Positions 17,283-26,388 of a stretch of 64,000 nt of DNA are shown here, piece by piece (position 1 is the stretch's first letter; every line of letters begins with the position of its first letter). The notes below the pieces were generated by a model. That model ran no database searches. It was given only the letters and a program-made list of their open reading frames with translations, and was not told the DNA's origin. The stretch lies in contig NZ_AUHU01000007.1 of assembly GCF_000423345.1 (NCBI RefSeq), positions 1-64,000 of the forward strand, in the 5' to 3' direction. The stretch comes from Marinimicrobium agarilyticum DSM 16975. GTDB lineage: Bacteria > Pseudomonadota > Gammaproteobacteria > Pseudomonadales > Cellvibrionaceae. Position numbers and translations under genes: made by a program.

Positions 17283-17898
17283 AGTCCGCCTCCATCAGCT
17301 GCCGGCTGTCGCGCAGGTAACGGTCGAGCAGGTTGTACCGGGCCCGCAGCAGCGCCTGGGTCACGGTGGGCCGACTCTTGTTCAGGCGACTGGCGATGGC
17401 GCTGTGCCCCCCTTCGGGCCGACACAGGTGCTCGAAGTAGACCTCGGCCTCACTCGGCGTCCACTGGCAGAGAATGTCATCGACAAAGGCGGTGACAAGA
17501 TCCAGAGCCAGGGTCAGTTGCTTTCGCTCCGCGTGGAACCGGAGCGTCTCGCGCTCCATCTGGTCGAGCGCCCGACCGGAGTCGGTGTAGGCCGAGCCGA
17601 AGCCGCCCTCCGGGCCTTTGGCGGCCCCCAACGCGATCGAAATGCGGGCATCCCAGCGGTCAGAACGGCTGGGGCTGGCGCCGATAAGCCCGGCCCGTAG
17701 CCTAAGCGCCACTTCAAACGCCTCGCCAGGGCGCTCCAGGGTGACCTGAAAGCCATCGCCCCGAAAAGTCCCGGCCTCGGCACCATAATCCTGCTCCAAC
17801 CCGTTCAGAAGCGTTTTTAAACGCCGTGAAAAGGCTTCGGGCTGTTGGACTCGAGTGGAATTGATCAGATCTCCGGTCAACACCGCTATCTCCGCCAT
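17275..17898 (-). CDS. SatD-family protein with C-terminal helix-turn-helix
   Basis: The 207-residue protein opens with EIAVLTGDLINSTRV, the SatD signature, and has a second acidic motif GTFRGDGFQVTL about 40 residues on. The C-terminal 55 residues (GGHSAIASRLNKSRPTVTQAL) form a helix-turn-helix. The GDLINST and RGDGF pair resembles the metal-binding motifs of class III nucleotide cyclases, which would make this a cyclase-like sensor with a DNA-binding tail; this resemblance is my reading of the motifs. It is the first gene of a two-gene unit with DUF3307. Palindromes upstream may be its own operator. Confidence 0.75.
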   Translation of the reverse strand: MAEIAVLTGDLINSTRVQQPEAFSRRLKTLLNGLEQDYGAEAGTFRGDGFQVTLERPGEAFEVALRLRAGLIGASPSRSDRWDARISIALGAAKGPEGGFGSAYTDSGRALDQMERETLRFHAERKQLTLALDLVTAFVDDILCQWTPSEAEVYFEHLCRPEGGHSAIASRLNKSRPTVTQALLRARYNLLDRYLRDSRQLMEADYA

Positions 17899-17925
17899 TG
17901 CATGCTCCTCATTCTGCCTCTCAAC

Positions 17926-17989
17926 AATGTAGCCTAATAGTACTACATTTTCATAACGTTGCCTTTTTAAACAACATTTTGAAATGTTG
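17926..17989. promoter_or_regulatory. palindromic sites upstream of satD-like gene
   Basis: Two inverted repeats lie within 90 bp of the satD start: AATGTAG (17926-17932) with CTACATT (17943-17949), and the near-continuous palindrome CAACATTT-TG-AAATGTTG (17972-17989, 8 bp arms). CAAC/GTTG halves recur between them. This is the expected place for an autoregulatory operator of the HTH protein. Confidence 0.5.
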
Positions 17990-18192
17990 CTTTATCTCGC
18001 TACAGGGGCTCAAAAAACCGCTAAAGGGGTGCTCCCTACGCCGCGACAATACGTATTTCCAATGGCGGCGGTATCAACCGTTGCCACTCCCGCGATGAAT
18101 CTCACCGCTGGAGTGAAAGCGGACTGTGCTAAAGTTTGAAAAAAATCCGTAAACCACACCGTGACTTAATGCCAGAAGCAGGAGTTGGATCC

Positions 18193-18471
18193 ATGAAACG
18201 TAGAGACTTTTTGAAGTTGTCGGCGGCGACCGCTGGCGTCACCCTGATTCCCGCCTATACGGTTCAGGCCCAGGAGGAACAGCTCTCCCCAGACGACCCC
18301 CAGGCCAAGGCGTTGGCTTATGTAGAGGTGAGTGAAACCGAAGGCCAACAGTGCCGGAACTGCATTCACGCCAAAGGGGACCTGGAAGCCGAGTGGGTGG
18401 GCTGCAACCTCTTCCCCGGCAAACAGGTAAAGGCTGAAGGCTGGTGTAAAGTCTGGGCCGCTCGAGGCTGA
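18193..18471 (+). CDS. high-potential iron-sulfur protein (HiPIP)
   Basis: This small periplasmic electron carrier has a 4Fe-4S cluster. The 92-residue precursor starts with a twin-arginine signal (MKRRDFLKLSAA, cleaved near YTVQA), and the mature part has the four cluster cysteines in QQCRNC, GCNLF and GWCKVW. AGGAG lies eight bases before ATG 18193; a longer frame starting at 18136 would bury the Tat signal and is rejected. HiPIPs deliver electrons to terminal oxidases, reaction centres or reductases. The partner is not encoded next to it. Confidence 0.9.
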   Translation: MKRRDFLKLSAATAGVTLIPAYTVQAQEEQLSPDDPQAKALAYVEVSETEGQQCRNCIHAKGDLEAEWVGCNLFPGKQVKAEGWCKVWAARG

Positions 18472-18492
18472 GTGAAACCGGCTTGATGACCC

Positions 18493-18519
18493 GACCGGCG
18501 GTGCCAGGCACCGCCGGTC
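18493..18519 (+). terminator. hairpin after HiPIP gene
   Basis: Thirteen-base arms (18493-18505 and 18507-18519) are perfectly complementary around one central base. It is GC-rich and sits 22 bp after the HiPIP stop, but no T-run follows. Confidence 0.6.
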
Positions 18520-18582
18520 CACTCTCCGCTCTCATTGCGTTACCATAGGCACTCGGTCAATACCCACCATAAGAGTGACACT

Positions 18583-19599
18583 ATGCTAACGACAGAACCC
18601 AACCCTCCGTATCGTCCCGACCCACAGCGCTACGAGCGCATGCAGTACCCGCGCTGCGGCCAGAGTGGCCTGCGCCTGCCGGCCCTGTCCCTGGGGCTGT
18701 GGCAGAACTTTGGCGGCGTCGACTCACTGAGCAATGCCCGCGATATGATGCGCAAGGCGTTCGACCTGGGCATCACTCACTTTGATCTGGCGAATAACTA
18801 CGGCCCGCCCTACGGATCGGCCGAAACGACGTTCGGGCAAGTCTTCGCACAGGATCTGGCGCCTTACCGGGACGAACTGATTGTGTCCAACAAAGCCGGT
18901 TACGACATGTGGCCGGGGCCCTATGGCATTGGCGGTTCACGCAAATACCTGATCGCCAGTTGCGATCAGAGCCTGAAGCGGACCGGGCTGGAATACTTCG
19001 ATATTTTCTACTCCCACTGCATGGACCCGGAGACGCCGTTGGAAGAAACCATGGGCGCACTGGATACCATCGTTCGCTCCGGTCGGGCGCTGTACGCCGG
19101 CATTTCCAACTACTCGCCGGAAAAAACGCAAGAAGCCATCGCGATTCTGAAATCCCTGGGAACGCCGCTGCTGATTCACCAACCCCGCTACAACATGTTC
19201 GACCGTTGGATTGAGGACGGCCTCACCGATGTCCTCAAACACGAAGGGGTCGGCTCCATCGTGTTCTCCCCCCTGTCCCAGGGGATGCTCACCGACAAAT
19301 ACCTGAAGGGGGTGCCCGAAGGTTCCCGGGCCGCGCGGAACGAACAGATTTATTTCAGCGAGAAAGACATCAGCGAGGCACAGTTGGGCAAGGTTCAGGC
19401 ACTGAACGATATTGCCCAACAGCGAGGCCAATCCCTGGCACAAATGGCACTGGCCTGGGTGCTGAACAACGAGGCGGTCACTAGCGCCATCATCGGGGCC
19501 AGCCGGCCGGCACAGATCGAAAACTCCGTCGAAGCGCTGAACAACCTTGCGTTCAGCCAGGACGAGCTCGATCAGATTCGGGGCATTCTGGGCGCCTGA
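18583..19599 (+). CDS. gpr: aldo/keto reductase, L-glyceraldehyde-3-phosphate reductase type (YghZ/Gpr)
   Basis: The 338-residue protein closely follows the YghZ pattern: QYPRCGQSGLRLPALSLGLW, GITHFDLANNYGPP, ELIVSNKAGYDMWPGPYG, GGSRKYL, DIFYSHCMDP and a C-terminal SAIIGASRPAQI cofactor site. Catalytic Asp, Tyr, Lys and His are in place. YghZ detoxifies L-glyceraldehyde 3-phosphate and methylglyoxal. ATG 18583 gives the family N-terminus; the upstream ATG at 18535 would add a non-conserved lead. It stands alone, convergent with the esterase gene. Confidence 0.88.
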   Translation: MLTTEPNPPYRPDPQRYERMQYPRCGQSGLRLPALSLGLWQNFGGVDSLSNARDMMRKAFDLGITHFDLANNYGPPYGSAETTFGQVFAQDLAPYRDELIVSNKAGYDMWPGPYGIGGSRKYLIASCDQSLKRTGLEYFDIFYSHCMDPETPLEETMGALDTIVRSGRALYAGISNYSPEKTQEAIAILKSLGTPLLIHQPRYNMFDRWIEDGLTDVLKHEGVGSIVFSPLSQGMLTDKYLKGVPEGSRAARNEQIYFSEKDISEAQLGKVQALNDIAQQRGQSLAQMALAWVLNNEAVTSAIIGASRPAQIENSVEALNNLAFSQDELDQIRGILGA

Positions 19600-19613
19600 A
19601 ACGTGCCCATCGC

Positions 19614-20285
19614 CTACTGACCCGAGAGCCGCTCTCCCAGCCAGCGACTGATCACGGGGATCTGCTCCGGGCAGACCCCGTGCTCTACCCGGTAGCGCTC
19701 ATAGGCCATCGGGTAACCCCAGGCTTTGAGCTGCTCGCTGGCGCGCTGGCCGAGAATCTCCGGCACCACCGGGTCCTGGACGCCGTGCTGAATCAACACT
19801 GGCGTGGCTCTATTCGCGTCGCTGCGCTCAAGCTGCTCCGCTCCCGCCAGGTAAGCGGAGAGCACCAGCAAACCGGCCAGTGGACGGGTCGAACTCAACG
19901 CGGTTTGATACGCCAGTGCACCCCCTTGGGAAAACCCCGCGATCACAATACTTCGGCTATCAATGCCCCGCTCGATTTCGCGCTCAATCAGCGCATCAAT
20001 CTGGGCCTGGGAGCGATGCAGGGTCTCGGTATCCACCTTGCGCTCAATGTTCATGCTGAGCTCCTGGATGTCATACCAGGCGCGCATGACCATGCCCCCA
20101 TTGACGGTCACCGGAATGCGCGGCGCATGGGGGAACACAAAGCGCGTGTGACACGACGCGGGCAATTGCAGCTGGGGCACCAGCGGGGCAAAGTCGTGCC
20201 CGTCGGCACCCAGCCCGTGCAGCCAGATGACGCTGCTGTTGGCCGGTTGCGACGGCTCCACTTCGACGCAGGGCAATTCACTCAT
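19614..20285 (-). CDS. alpha/beta-hydrolase carboxylesterase (phospholipase/carboxylesterase family)
   Basis: The 223-residue cytoplasmic serine hydrolase has WLHGLGADGHDF (oxyanion region), nucleophile elbow GFSQGGAL, HGVQDPVVP with the catalytic Asp and VEHGVCPEQI with the His. Its length matches EstB-type carboxylesterases. These cleave small esters and possibly lysophospholipids. It ends 14 bp from the gpr stop (convergent). No signal peptide is present. Confidence 0.87.
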   Translation of the reverse strand: MSELPCVEVEPSQPANSSVIWLHGLGADGHDFAPLVPQLQLPASCHTRFVFPHAPRIPVTVNGGMVMRAWYDIQELSMNIERKVDTETLHRSQAQIDALIEREIERGIDSRSIVIAGFSQGGALAYQTALSSTRPLAGLLVLSAYLAGAEQLERSDANRATPVLIQHGVQDPVVPEILGQRASEQLKAWGYPMAYERYRVEHGVCPEQIPVISRWLGERLSGQ

Positions 20286-20427
20286 AGACTCTCCAAAACA
20301 GTGGCGGCTTGTTAAAGTGTTGCAGTATATAGGGCTACCCTTCGTCCCCCAAATGCCGCTACACTCAAAAATGGCAGGCTGTTGAAAACAACTTGCGTGG
20401 ACCGCTAGCGATACTCGACATTCAAAA

Positions 20428-21861
20428 ATGGATACGGCAACTTCTATGAACCAAGCGACTCGACCCTACACCGGATCAACCCACGACAGTCACCCCACCT
20501 CCGATACCATCGATGCGGTGGTCTCTCCGGTTGGTCCTTTGAAAGTGCTCTCCAAGGTCGAAATGGCCAAACTCCTGGATGCCAGTCAAAGTGGGCTCTA
20601 CACCCTGTTTCGAAGCTGCTCGCTGGCGGTGCTCAACAGCGGCAACTACCTGGATGATGGCAAAGAGCTGCTGGAGCGCTATCGGGATTTTTCCATTCAG
20701 GTCGTGCAGGAAGAGCGCGGTATCAAGCTGGATGTGAAAGGTGCGCCCGCCAGTGCTTTTGTCGATGGCAAGATGATTCGCGGGATTACCGAACATCTGT
20801 TCGCGGTACTGCGCGACGTGCTCTACGCCAGCGCCGAAATTCAGAGCAATCCGAAATTTGACCTGAACACTCAGGAAGGCACCACGGATGCGGTCTTCCA
20901 CATGCTACGCAACGCCGACACGCTGCACTCGGGCGTGGACCCGAAGCTTGTGGTCTGCTGGGGCGGCCACTCCATCAGCCGCGAGGAGTATGACTACACC
21001 AAGGATGTGGGCTATCAACTGGGGCTGCGCGGGCTGGACATCTGCACCGGCTGTGGCCCCGGCGCCATGAAGGGGCCGATGAAAGGCGCCACTATCGGCC
21101 ATGCCAAACAGCGAATTCAGGGCAACCGCTATCTGGGTATCACCGAACCTGGCATCATCGCCGCCGAAGCGCCCAATCCCATCGTCAACGAGCTGGTGAT
21201 CCTGCCGGATATCGAAAAACGGCTGGAAGCGTTTGTGCGGACCGGGCACGGTATTATCGTGTTTCCCGGGGGGGCCGGTACCGCGGAAGAAATTCTCTAC
21301 CTGCTGGGGATTCTGTTGCACCCTGAGAACCGGGACATTCCCTTTCCACTGATTTTCACTGGCCCGGCGGACTCTGCCGCCTACTTCGAGCGCATTCACG
21401 AATTTATTGGCTTGACCCTGGGCGAAGAGGCACAACAGCGCTACCAGATCATTGTGGACGATCCCATCCAGGTCGCGCGCGAAATGCTTGAGGGCGTCAG
21501 ACACGTGCGCGAATTCCGCAAACACACAGACGATGCCTACTACTACAACTGGCAACTGAAAATCGCCCCCGGCTTTCAACGGCCCTTCGCGCCCACTCAT
21601 GCCAATATGCGCTCGTTGGAGCTGCACAAGAACCAGGCTTCCCACGAGTTGGCAGCGAACTTGCGACGGGTGTTCTCGGGAATTGTCGCAGGCAACGTCA
21701 AAGATGAGGGAATCCGGGCGATTGAAGAGCACGGGCTCTTTGAGATCCACGGCGACCCGGAAATCATGAAGCCGGTCGATGAGTTGCTGTCGTCATTTGT
21801 CGCCCAAAGCCGCATGAAGTTGCCCGGGCGCGCCTACAAGCCTTGCTACCGGATCATTTAG
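20428..21861 (+). CDS. ppnN: PpnN, pyrimidine/purine nucleotide 5'-monophosphate nucleosidase
   Basis: The 477-residue protein matches E. coli PpnN (YgdH): an N-terminal domain with LYTLFRSCSLAVLNSG and AFVDGKMIRGI, a central LOG/lysine-decarboxylase-like Rossmann domain with CWGGHSI, CTGCGPGAMKGPMKG and FPGGAGTAEEILYLLG, and a C-terminal extension. PpnN splits nucleoside monophosphates into base and ribose 5-phosphate and is known in E. coli to be activated by (p)ppGpp, linking it to starvation. Several N-terminal residues vary, so the exact start (20428 or the ATG at 20446) is not certain. It is followed by a CsrB-type RNA gene on the same strand. Confidence 0.93.
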   Translation: MDTATSMNQATRPYTGSTHDSHPTSDTIDAVVSPVGPLKVLSKVEMAKLLDASQSGLYTLFRSCSLAVLNSGNYLDDGKELLERYRDFSIQVVQEERGIKLDVKGAPASAFVDGKMIRGITEHLFAVLRDVLYASAEIQSNPKFDLNTQEGTTDAVFHMLRNADTLHSGVDPKLVVCWGGHSISREEYDYTKDVGYQLGLRGLDICTGCGPGAMKGPMKGATIGHAKQRIQGNRYLGITEPGIIAAEAPNPIVNELVILPDIEKRLEAFVRTGHGIIVFPGGAGTAEEILYLLGILLHPENRDIPFPLIFTGPADSAAYFERIHEFIGLTLGEEAQQRYQIIVDDPIQVAREMLEGVRHVREFRKHTDDAYYYNWQLKIAPGFQRPFAPTHANMRSLELHKNQASHELAANLRRVFSGIVAGNVKDEGIRAIEEHGLFEIHGDPEIMKPVDELLSSFVAQSRMKLPGRAYKPCYRII

Positions 21862-21997
21862 CCCTCTCTTAACACACTCACCGCGGGCTCAACCCTCCTC
21901 AGGCCCACCCCCTCTCAGGCCAATGTCGGACGATTCGTCGTTCGACTATGGTCAATCTCCTACAAAACTTGCCGACGTTCGCCACTATTTTCCCACC

Positions 21998-22390
21998 GCG
22001 GTTTTCGAGAGAATACGCAGTAACAGGGAGGTACACAGGAAGTGACGTCGACCAAGTAGGGTCAATGGAAGCGCCTTTTTGATCAGAGCCAGGGAGGCTC
22101 CAGAGGAATCCGGTGAATGATTCACCGCCCAGGGAGAGTGGAATCGGTAAGGACTCCGTTCCCGGGAAAAGGACAACGCAGGAAGAACGTTTAAGGCAGG
22201 GAACAGGCCCAGGGAGGAACGCAAGGCGCAAGGGATGCTGCAATCAAGGACTGATAAGGACGAGGGAAGACGGGTCAGGGAAGCGCGGGACGGCGCTCGG
22301 ACCCAAGCGACAGCTCTAAGGACAGAGACTATGACAGGGATCGAAACGACACGGGGGCCAATGCATCGCATTGGCCCCCGCCCTTTTTCT
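21998..22390 (+). ncRNA. csrB: CsrB/RsmZ-type regulatory RNA
   Basis: About 23 GGA triplets, most as AGGA or AGGGA, lie in the roughly 330 bases from 22020 to 22350, and no coding frame is conserved. The block ends in a strong Rho-independent terminator. This architecture is that of CsrB-family RNAs (E. coli CsrB is 369 nt), which bind many CsrA/RsmA dimers and free target mRNAs. One site, ACAGGGAGGT at 22023-22032, fits ACANGGANGU. A TATTTT at 21986-21991 may be the -10 element, placing the start near 21998. A GacA/UvrY box is not clearly visible. Confidence 0.87.
22352..22389 (+). terminator. terminator of the CsrB-type RNA
   Basis: A 13 bp perfect stem (22352-22364 with 22368-22380, loop ATC) is followed by five T at 22384-22388. 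It separates the RNA gene from the convergent cpoB gene. Confidence 0.92.
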
Positions 22391-22440
22391 GCTTGGCCCT
22401 TTTCTGCTTGACTGACCTTTAGCCTCTGAAATCCGCCCCG

Positions 22441-23205
22441 CTACTGGAAATTTTCCTCCAGATACTGCCGAGCCAACCGAGCGGCATCGCTGGTACCGGA
22501 GGCCACATCCTGCAACAGCTCCTGAGCCTGCTGGTTTTTCCCCTGCTGATGGTAAACACGACCGAGCTTGTACTGCGCATCGGTGCGTTTTCGATCATCG
22601 GGAAACTCGCGCAACAAACGCTCAAACCACTTCTGGGCGTCATCCAGGTTCTGATTCAACAGATAGATCTCGCCCAACCAATAATGGCTGTTGCCAGCGA
22701 AATTGCCCTTCGGATACTCATCCAGGTAGGCATTGAATGCTTGAATCGCCTTGTCTATGTCCCGGTCACGCAACAGCTCGTAGGCATTGCGGTACATTTC
22801 TGTTTCCGAGGCACGCTCACCGCCACCGCCAAGGGAACCGTCTGTATTGACCGCCGCCCCTTCAGCGCCAGCACCACCGGAAGCCCCGCCACCGATCTGA
22901 CGGGTCAGCTCGCCAATCCGGCGATCAAGGTCGAGATAATCGTCCATGCGCTGCTGTTTCAGGCGCTGAATCTCATTGGCTTGCTCTTCCACCATGCCGC
23001 GCAAATCAAGCACTTCTTCCTGCAGACTCTGCAGCCGGAAGTACATCTCCGTCTGCAGATTGGTAGTGGTGCCCTCGTTGGCCGATGGCTCAACCTGAGC
23101 GCCAGAGAGCGGCTCGGATTCCTCGACCCTCGCCTGAGCGTGCAGCATGGGCGCCACAACCGTCGAGGCTGCGAGCACGGTGGTGGCAATTAATGGCTTC
23201 AACAT
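22441..23205 (-). CDS. cpoB: CpoB (YbgF), Tol-Pal coordinator of cell division
   Basis: The 254-residue periplasmic protein has a signal peptide (about 1-24), a trimerising coiled coil (about 50-105), a Gly/Ala-rich linker and three C-terminal tetratricopeptide repeats (MYRNAYELLRDRDIDKAIQ, NSHYWLGEIYLLNQNLDDA, DAQYKLGRVYHQQG). CpoB couples outer-membrane constriction by Tol-Pal with septal peptidoglycan synthesis. It is the last gene of the ybgC-tolQRAB-pal-cpoB cluster, five bases after pal. Confidence 0.93.
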   Translation of the reverse strand: MLKPLIATTVLAASTVVAPMLHAQARVEESEPLSGAQVEPSANEGTTTNLQTEMYFRLQSLQEEVLDLRGMVEEQANEIQRLKQQRMDDYLDLDRRIGELTRQIGGGASGGAGAEGAAVNTDGSLGGGGERASETEMYRNAYELLRDRDIDKAIQAFNAYLDEYPKGNFAGNSHYWLGEIYLLNQNLDDAQKWFERLLREFPDDRKRTDAQYKLGRVYHQQGKNQQAQELLQDVASGTSDAARLARQYLEENFQ

Positions 23206-23210
23206 GGCTA

Positions 23211-23738
23211 TCAGTACACGATTTCAACACGACGGTTCTGGGACCAGGCAGACTCACTGCTACCCATGGCCAGCGGGCGTTCTTCCCCATAGCTGACCAC
23301 TTCCAGATCACTGCGACGCACCCCTTGAAGCACCAGGAAGTCACGCACGGCGTTGGCGCGACGCTCGCCCAGTGCCATGTTGTACTCGCGCGAACCGCGC
23401 TCATCGGCGTGGCCTTCAAGACGAACATCGGTGGGGTTTTCTTTCAGGCGTTCGGCGTGCGCCAACAGCAGAGCGCGGGCATCGGGCTTGAGAGTGGCCT
23501 GATCAAAGTCAAAATAGACGATGGTATCCAGCTCTTGCATTTCGTCATCGCCGTCCATACCGGAGCCAGAGGTCACGCCTTCGCGGTCGGCGGTACCGGT
23601 GGTCACACCACCATTTTGCCCGTCACCAGCGCCACCCATTGTATCGCTGTCTTCGGTGGTATCGGTGCTGGAACAACCGGCCAAAAAGGCCAGAACAAAT
23701 GCCAGACTCAAGCCCTGCTTTTTCATAGTGGTCATCAT
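23211..23738 (-). CDS. pal: Pal, peptidoglycan-associated lipoprotein
   Basis: Pal anchors the outer membrane to peptidoglycan and binds TolB. The protein has a lipobox (LAFLAGC), a low-complexity Gly/Asp/Thr linker and an OmpA-like domain (VYFDFDQATLKP, RLEGHADERGSREYNMALGERRANAV) ending in SQNRRVEIVY. GGAG six bases before ATG 23738 favours this start over the in-frame ATG at 23753. It lies between tolB and cpoB. Confidence 0.94.
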   Translation of the reverse strand: MMTTMKKQGLSLAFVLAFLAGCSSTDTTEDSDTMGGAGDGQNGGVTTGTADREGVTSGSGMDGDDEMQELDTIVYFDFDQATLKPDARALLLAHAERLKENPTDVRLEGHADERGSREYNMALGERRANAVRDFLVLQGVRRSDLEVVSYGEERPLAMGSSESAWSQNRRVEIVY

Positions 23739-23771
23739 GTATGACTCCATCATCAGTTGTTAATCTGTTGT

Positions 23772-23789
23772 CCGCTCCTGAAGGAGCGG
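23772..23789 (-). repeat. tolB-pal intergenic hairpin
   Basis: CCGCTCC (23772-23778) and GGAGCGG (23783-23789) form a 7 bp stem with a TGAA loop. There is no T-run. It may modulate the ratio of pal to tolB transcript. Confidence 0.5.
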
Positions 23790-23838
23790 CTAATCCTTAC
23801 TGCGTTAAATGCCCTCGCAGGCTGTCAATAACGGCCTG

Positions 23839-25140
23839 CTAGTCAAGATACGGCGACCAGGCCGGCTCGCGCACATCACCCTGCTCGGAAGGCAGGAAGT
23901 AGCGCGTACCGGCGTCAAGAGACACTACCGCCAATACGCCCTGGTCGTTGCGGCTGGTAGCGTACATCAGCATAGCACCATTGGGCGCGATACTGGGCGA
24001 TTCATCCAGATAGGTCTCTGTCAGTATACGCAGAGTACCCGTTTTCAAGTCTTGAGCAGCGATGTGAAACACGCCATCGCGCTGATGGACCATCACCATG
24101 GTCCGGCCATCGGGCGATATCTGGCCCCTGGCGTTGTAATCACCATCAAAGGTTAAGCGCTCCACCCGCCCGTTGGCAAGTGTTACCTGGTAGATTTGGG
24201 GTTTACCCCCACGATTGGAGGTAAAAACAATGCCCTCCCCGTCCGGCGTCCAGCTCGGCTCGGTGTCGATCGCGAAATGCTGGGTCAGACGGGTGAATTG
24301 GCCACTGGACAGGTCCAGCGTATAAATCTCCGGATTGCCGTCCTTCGACAGCACCAGAGCCAGTTTATCGCCGTCCGGCGACCAGGAGGGTGCGCCATTG
24401 AGACCTTTGAAATCTGTCACCTGGCGACGCTCACCGGACGCCAGATCCTGGATGAAAATCGCCGGCCGGGAGGTTTCAAAAGAAACGTAGGCCACTTTGT
24501 TGCCATCCGGAGACCAGTCCGGAGACAGAATCGGGTCTCCCGACTCGAGCAACATGGTCGGCCGTGCGCCGTCGGCATCGGCCAGAATCAGCCGGAAGGT
24601 GTCGTAAATTTCGGCATCGCTTTCTTCACCCCTCAGGGCCTCCACATACACAATTTTCGTGGAAAATACGCCGGGAATACCCGTCAGGGTCTCGTAGACG
24701 CGATCGCTGATGGCGTGGGCAATATCGCGCAGCTGGCGCGGACCACCCTCAACAGTCTGATCGCTCAGCACCGGGCGCTCATTCAGCACGTCGTACAGGT
24801 CGTAGTGCACCCGGTAGCGACCATCGACCTCTTCCACGCGACCGCTGAGCAGGTATTCCGAACCCAGCACTCGCCAATCGCGGAAAAACACTTCTTTCTG
24901 CCGTTTAGGGAAGGACAACATGTCTCCCCGTTCAATCGGCGCGAAAAAGCCGCTGCGCCGCAGGTCCGCCTCGACAATCCGGCTGATGTCCTGATCCAGG
25001 GACCCGGCGCCGACCAATTCCAGCGGGACCACAGCAATTTTGGTGGGGTCATCCACCCCACGGGTAATTTCAATCGTCAGTTGCGCCTGTGTCCCCAGGC
25101 TGACAATCAAAAGACAGACTAACGCCAGACAATGTCTCAC
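23839..25140 (-). CDS. tolB: TolB, periplasmic beta-propeller of the Tol-Pal system
   Basis: The 433-residue precursor has a signal peptide (to about QAQ), an N-terminal domain ([18 protein letters not shown]) and a six-bladed propeller with repeated [29 protein letters not shown] and [15 protein letters not shown] units. TolB binds Pal and, through its N-terminus, TolA. Its start overlaps the tolA stop by four bases. Confidence 0.95.
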   Translation of the reverse strand: MRHCLALVCLLIVSLGTQAQLTIEITRGVDDPTKIAVVPLELVGAGSLDQDISRIVEADLRRSGFFAPIERGDMLSFPKRQKEVFFRDWRVLGSEYLLSGRVEEVDGRYRVHYDLYDVLNERPVLSDQTVEGGPRQLRDIAHAISDRVYETLTGIPGVFSTKIVYVEALRGEESDAEIYDTFRLILADADGARPTMLLESGDPILSPDWSPDGNKVAYVSFETSRPAIFIQDLASGERRQVTDFKGLNGAPSWSPDGDKLALVLSKDGNPEIYTLDLSSGQFTRLTQHFAIDTEPSWTPDGEGIVFTSNRGGKPQIYQVTLANGRVERLTFDGDYNARGQISPDGRTMVMVHQRDGVFHIAAQDLKTGTLRILTETYLDESPSIAPNGAMLMYATSRNDQGVLAVVSLDAGTRYFLPSEQGDVREPAWSPYLD

Positions 25141-25931
25141 AGTCTCAGATCCTCTGGTTTGAATTCCAGCCGAAGCTGGCGAAAATGGCTTTCAAAAACA
25201 TGAGAGGGCATGTCCTGCACCTCTTCAAATCGATCAATGCGCTTGACCGCCTGCACGGCGGAACGGTCAAAGGCGCTGTTGCCACTGCTCTCCACCACGG
25301 CTACATCAACCACCTGGCCGGTGGGGACCAGTTGAATGGCCAATACCACCGTCATCCCCGCTCGAGCGGAGGGCGGGCGGCTCCAGTTGTTCTCAATGCG
25401 TTCGGCAATTACGTTGACGTAGCTCTGGGCCACTTCTTGGGCCTGCTGAGCTTCAAAAAATTCCGCTTCTTCGCTCAGAGCCTGTTCGAGCTGCTGCTGA
25501 CGTTCAATGCGCTGCTGCTCCGCCTGCAATTCCTGTTGTCGGCGGCGCTCGGCCGCCTCTTGCTCCTGCTTCTTGCGTTCCGCTTCCTGACGCTCGCGCT
25601 CCGCCTTGGCCTTGGCCTCACGCTCGCGTTGCTCTTTTTCTTTCTGTGCCTTGATACGCTGTGATTCTTGCTGCTGCCGGCGGCGCTCGGCCTCCTGGCG
25701 TTCGCGCTCCTGCTGGCGCTGGCGCATATCAATGACTTTCTGCTGCGCGGCCTGCTCGGCCTGACGCTGGCTTTTCGGTGTGAACTCCACGATTTTGGCC
25801 TGAATCGCCTGGGGCCGCTGAACCTCTCGCGGTTCGTGCCGAGCGCTCCAGTTGGCAAACATCAGCCCAAACACCAACGCATGGAGAGACAGGCTGATTA
25901 CCAGTGGGAGAGTATAGGCCTTCAAGGTCAT
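25137..25931 (-). CDS. tolA: TolA, membrane-anchored periplasm-spanning protein
   Basis: The 264-residue protein has one N-terminal membrane helix ([18 protein letters not shown]), a long charged helical domain rich in Arg, Gln, Glu and Ala (about 55-160) and a C-terminal domain with [19 protein letters not shown] and [18 protein letters not shown], as in TolA-III. It transmits energy from TolQR to TolB-Pal. The helical domain is shorter than in E. coli TolA (421 residues). Confidence 0.93.
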   Translation of the reverse strand: MTLKAYTLPLVISLSLHALVFGLMFANWSARHEPREVQRPQAIQAKIVEFTPKSQRQAEQAAQQKVIDMRQRQQERERQEAERRRQQQESQRIKAQKEKEQREREAKAKAERERQEAERKKQEQEAAERRRQQELQAEQQRIERQQQLEQALSEEAEFFEAQQAQEVAQSYVNVIAERIENNWSRPPSARAGMTVVLAIQLVPTGQVVDVAVVESSGNSAFDRSAVQAVKRIDRFEEVQDMPSHVFESHFRQLRLEFKPEDLRL

Positions 25932-25941
25932 AAGTCTGTGA

Positions 25942-26370
25942 TCACTGTGGCGGTTCGGTCACCAGACCGACCGAGGGTGCGCCCGCGCTTTGTAGCTCGG
26001 TCATCAACTGCACCACGACGCCGTAGTCGACGTCCCGGTCACCCCACACCAATACCGGTGTTTGCGGCTCCTGGCGCAGTACTTTGCTGACAGTCTCCTT
26101 GATCTCGGACAGTGGCCGTTGGGTTTCCTGATCGCCGCCCAGGTTGATGTAATAGCTTCCGTCCTTTTTGATCGAGACAATGAGCGGCTCGGTATCGTCA
26201 TCCTCTACCGCTTCGGAGGGCGCCTGGGGAAGATCCACCTTGACGCCCTGCATCAGCAGCGGCGCGGTGATCATGAAGATCACCAACAGCACCAACATCA
26301 CGTCGATATAGGGAACGACGTTGATCTCGGCCATGGGTTTCTTTTTGACTTTGCGCCCGAACGGGGACAT
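25942..26370 (-). CDS. tolR: TolR, proton-channel subunit of the Tol-Pal system
   Basis: The 142-residue ExbD-family protein has one membrane helix with the proton-conducting Asp in VVPYIDVMLVLLVIFMITAP and a periplasmic domain. It works with TolQ to use the proton gradient. It lies 18 bases after tolQ and 10 bases before tolA. Confidence 0.94.
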   Translation of the reverse strand: MSPFGRKVKKKPMAEINVVPYIDVMLVLLVIFMITAPLLMQGVKVDLPQAPSEAVEDDDTEPLIVSIKKDGSYYINLGGDQETQRPLSEIKETVSKVLRQEPQTPVLVWGDRDVDYGVVVQLMTELQSAGAPSVGLVTEPPQ

Positions 26371-26388
26371 GTCGTGAACCTCACTCTA

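Noticed and set aside
18494-18518. possible operator for the gpr-like gene
   Set aside because: The GC-rich perfect hairpin just after the HiPIP stop fits a terminator better than an operator.
21924-21948. GacA/UvrY binding box upstream of the CsrB-type RNA
   Set aside because: TGTCGG...TTCGAC is only a partial match to TGTAAGN6CTTACA and lies closer to the start than usual, so it is not called.
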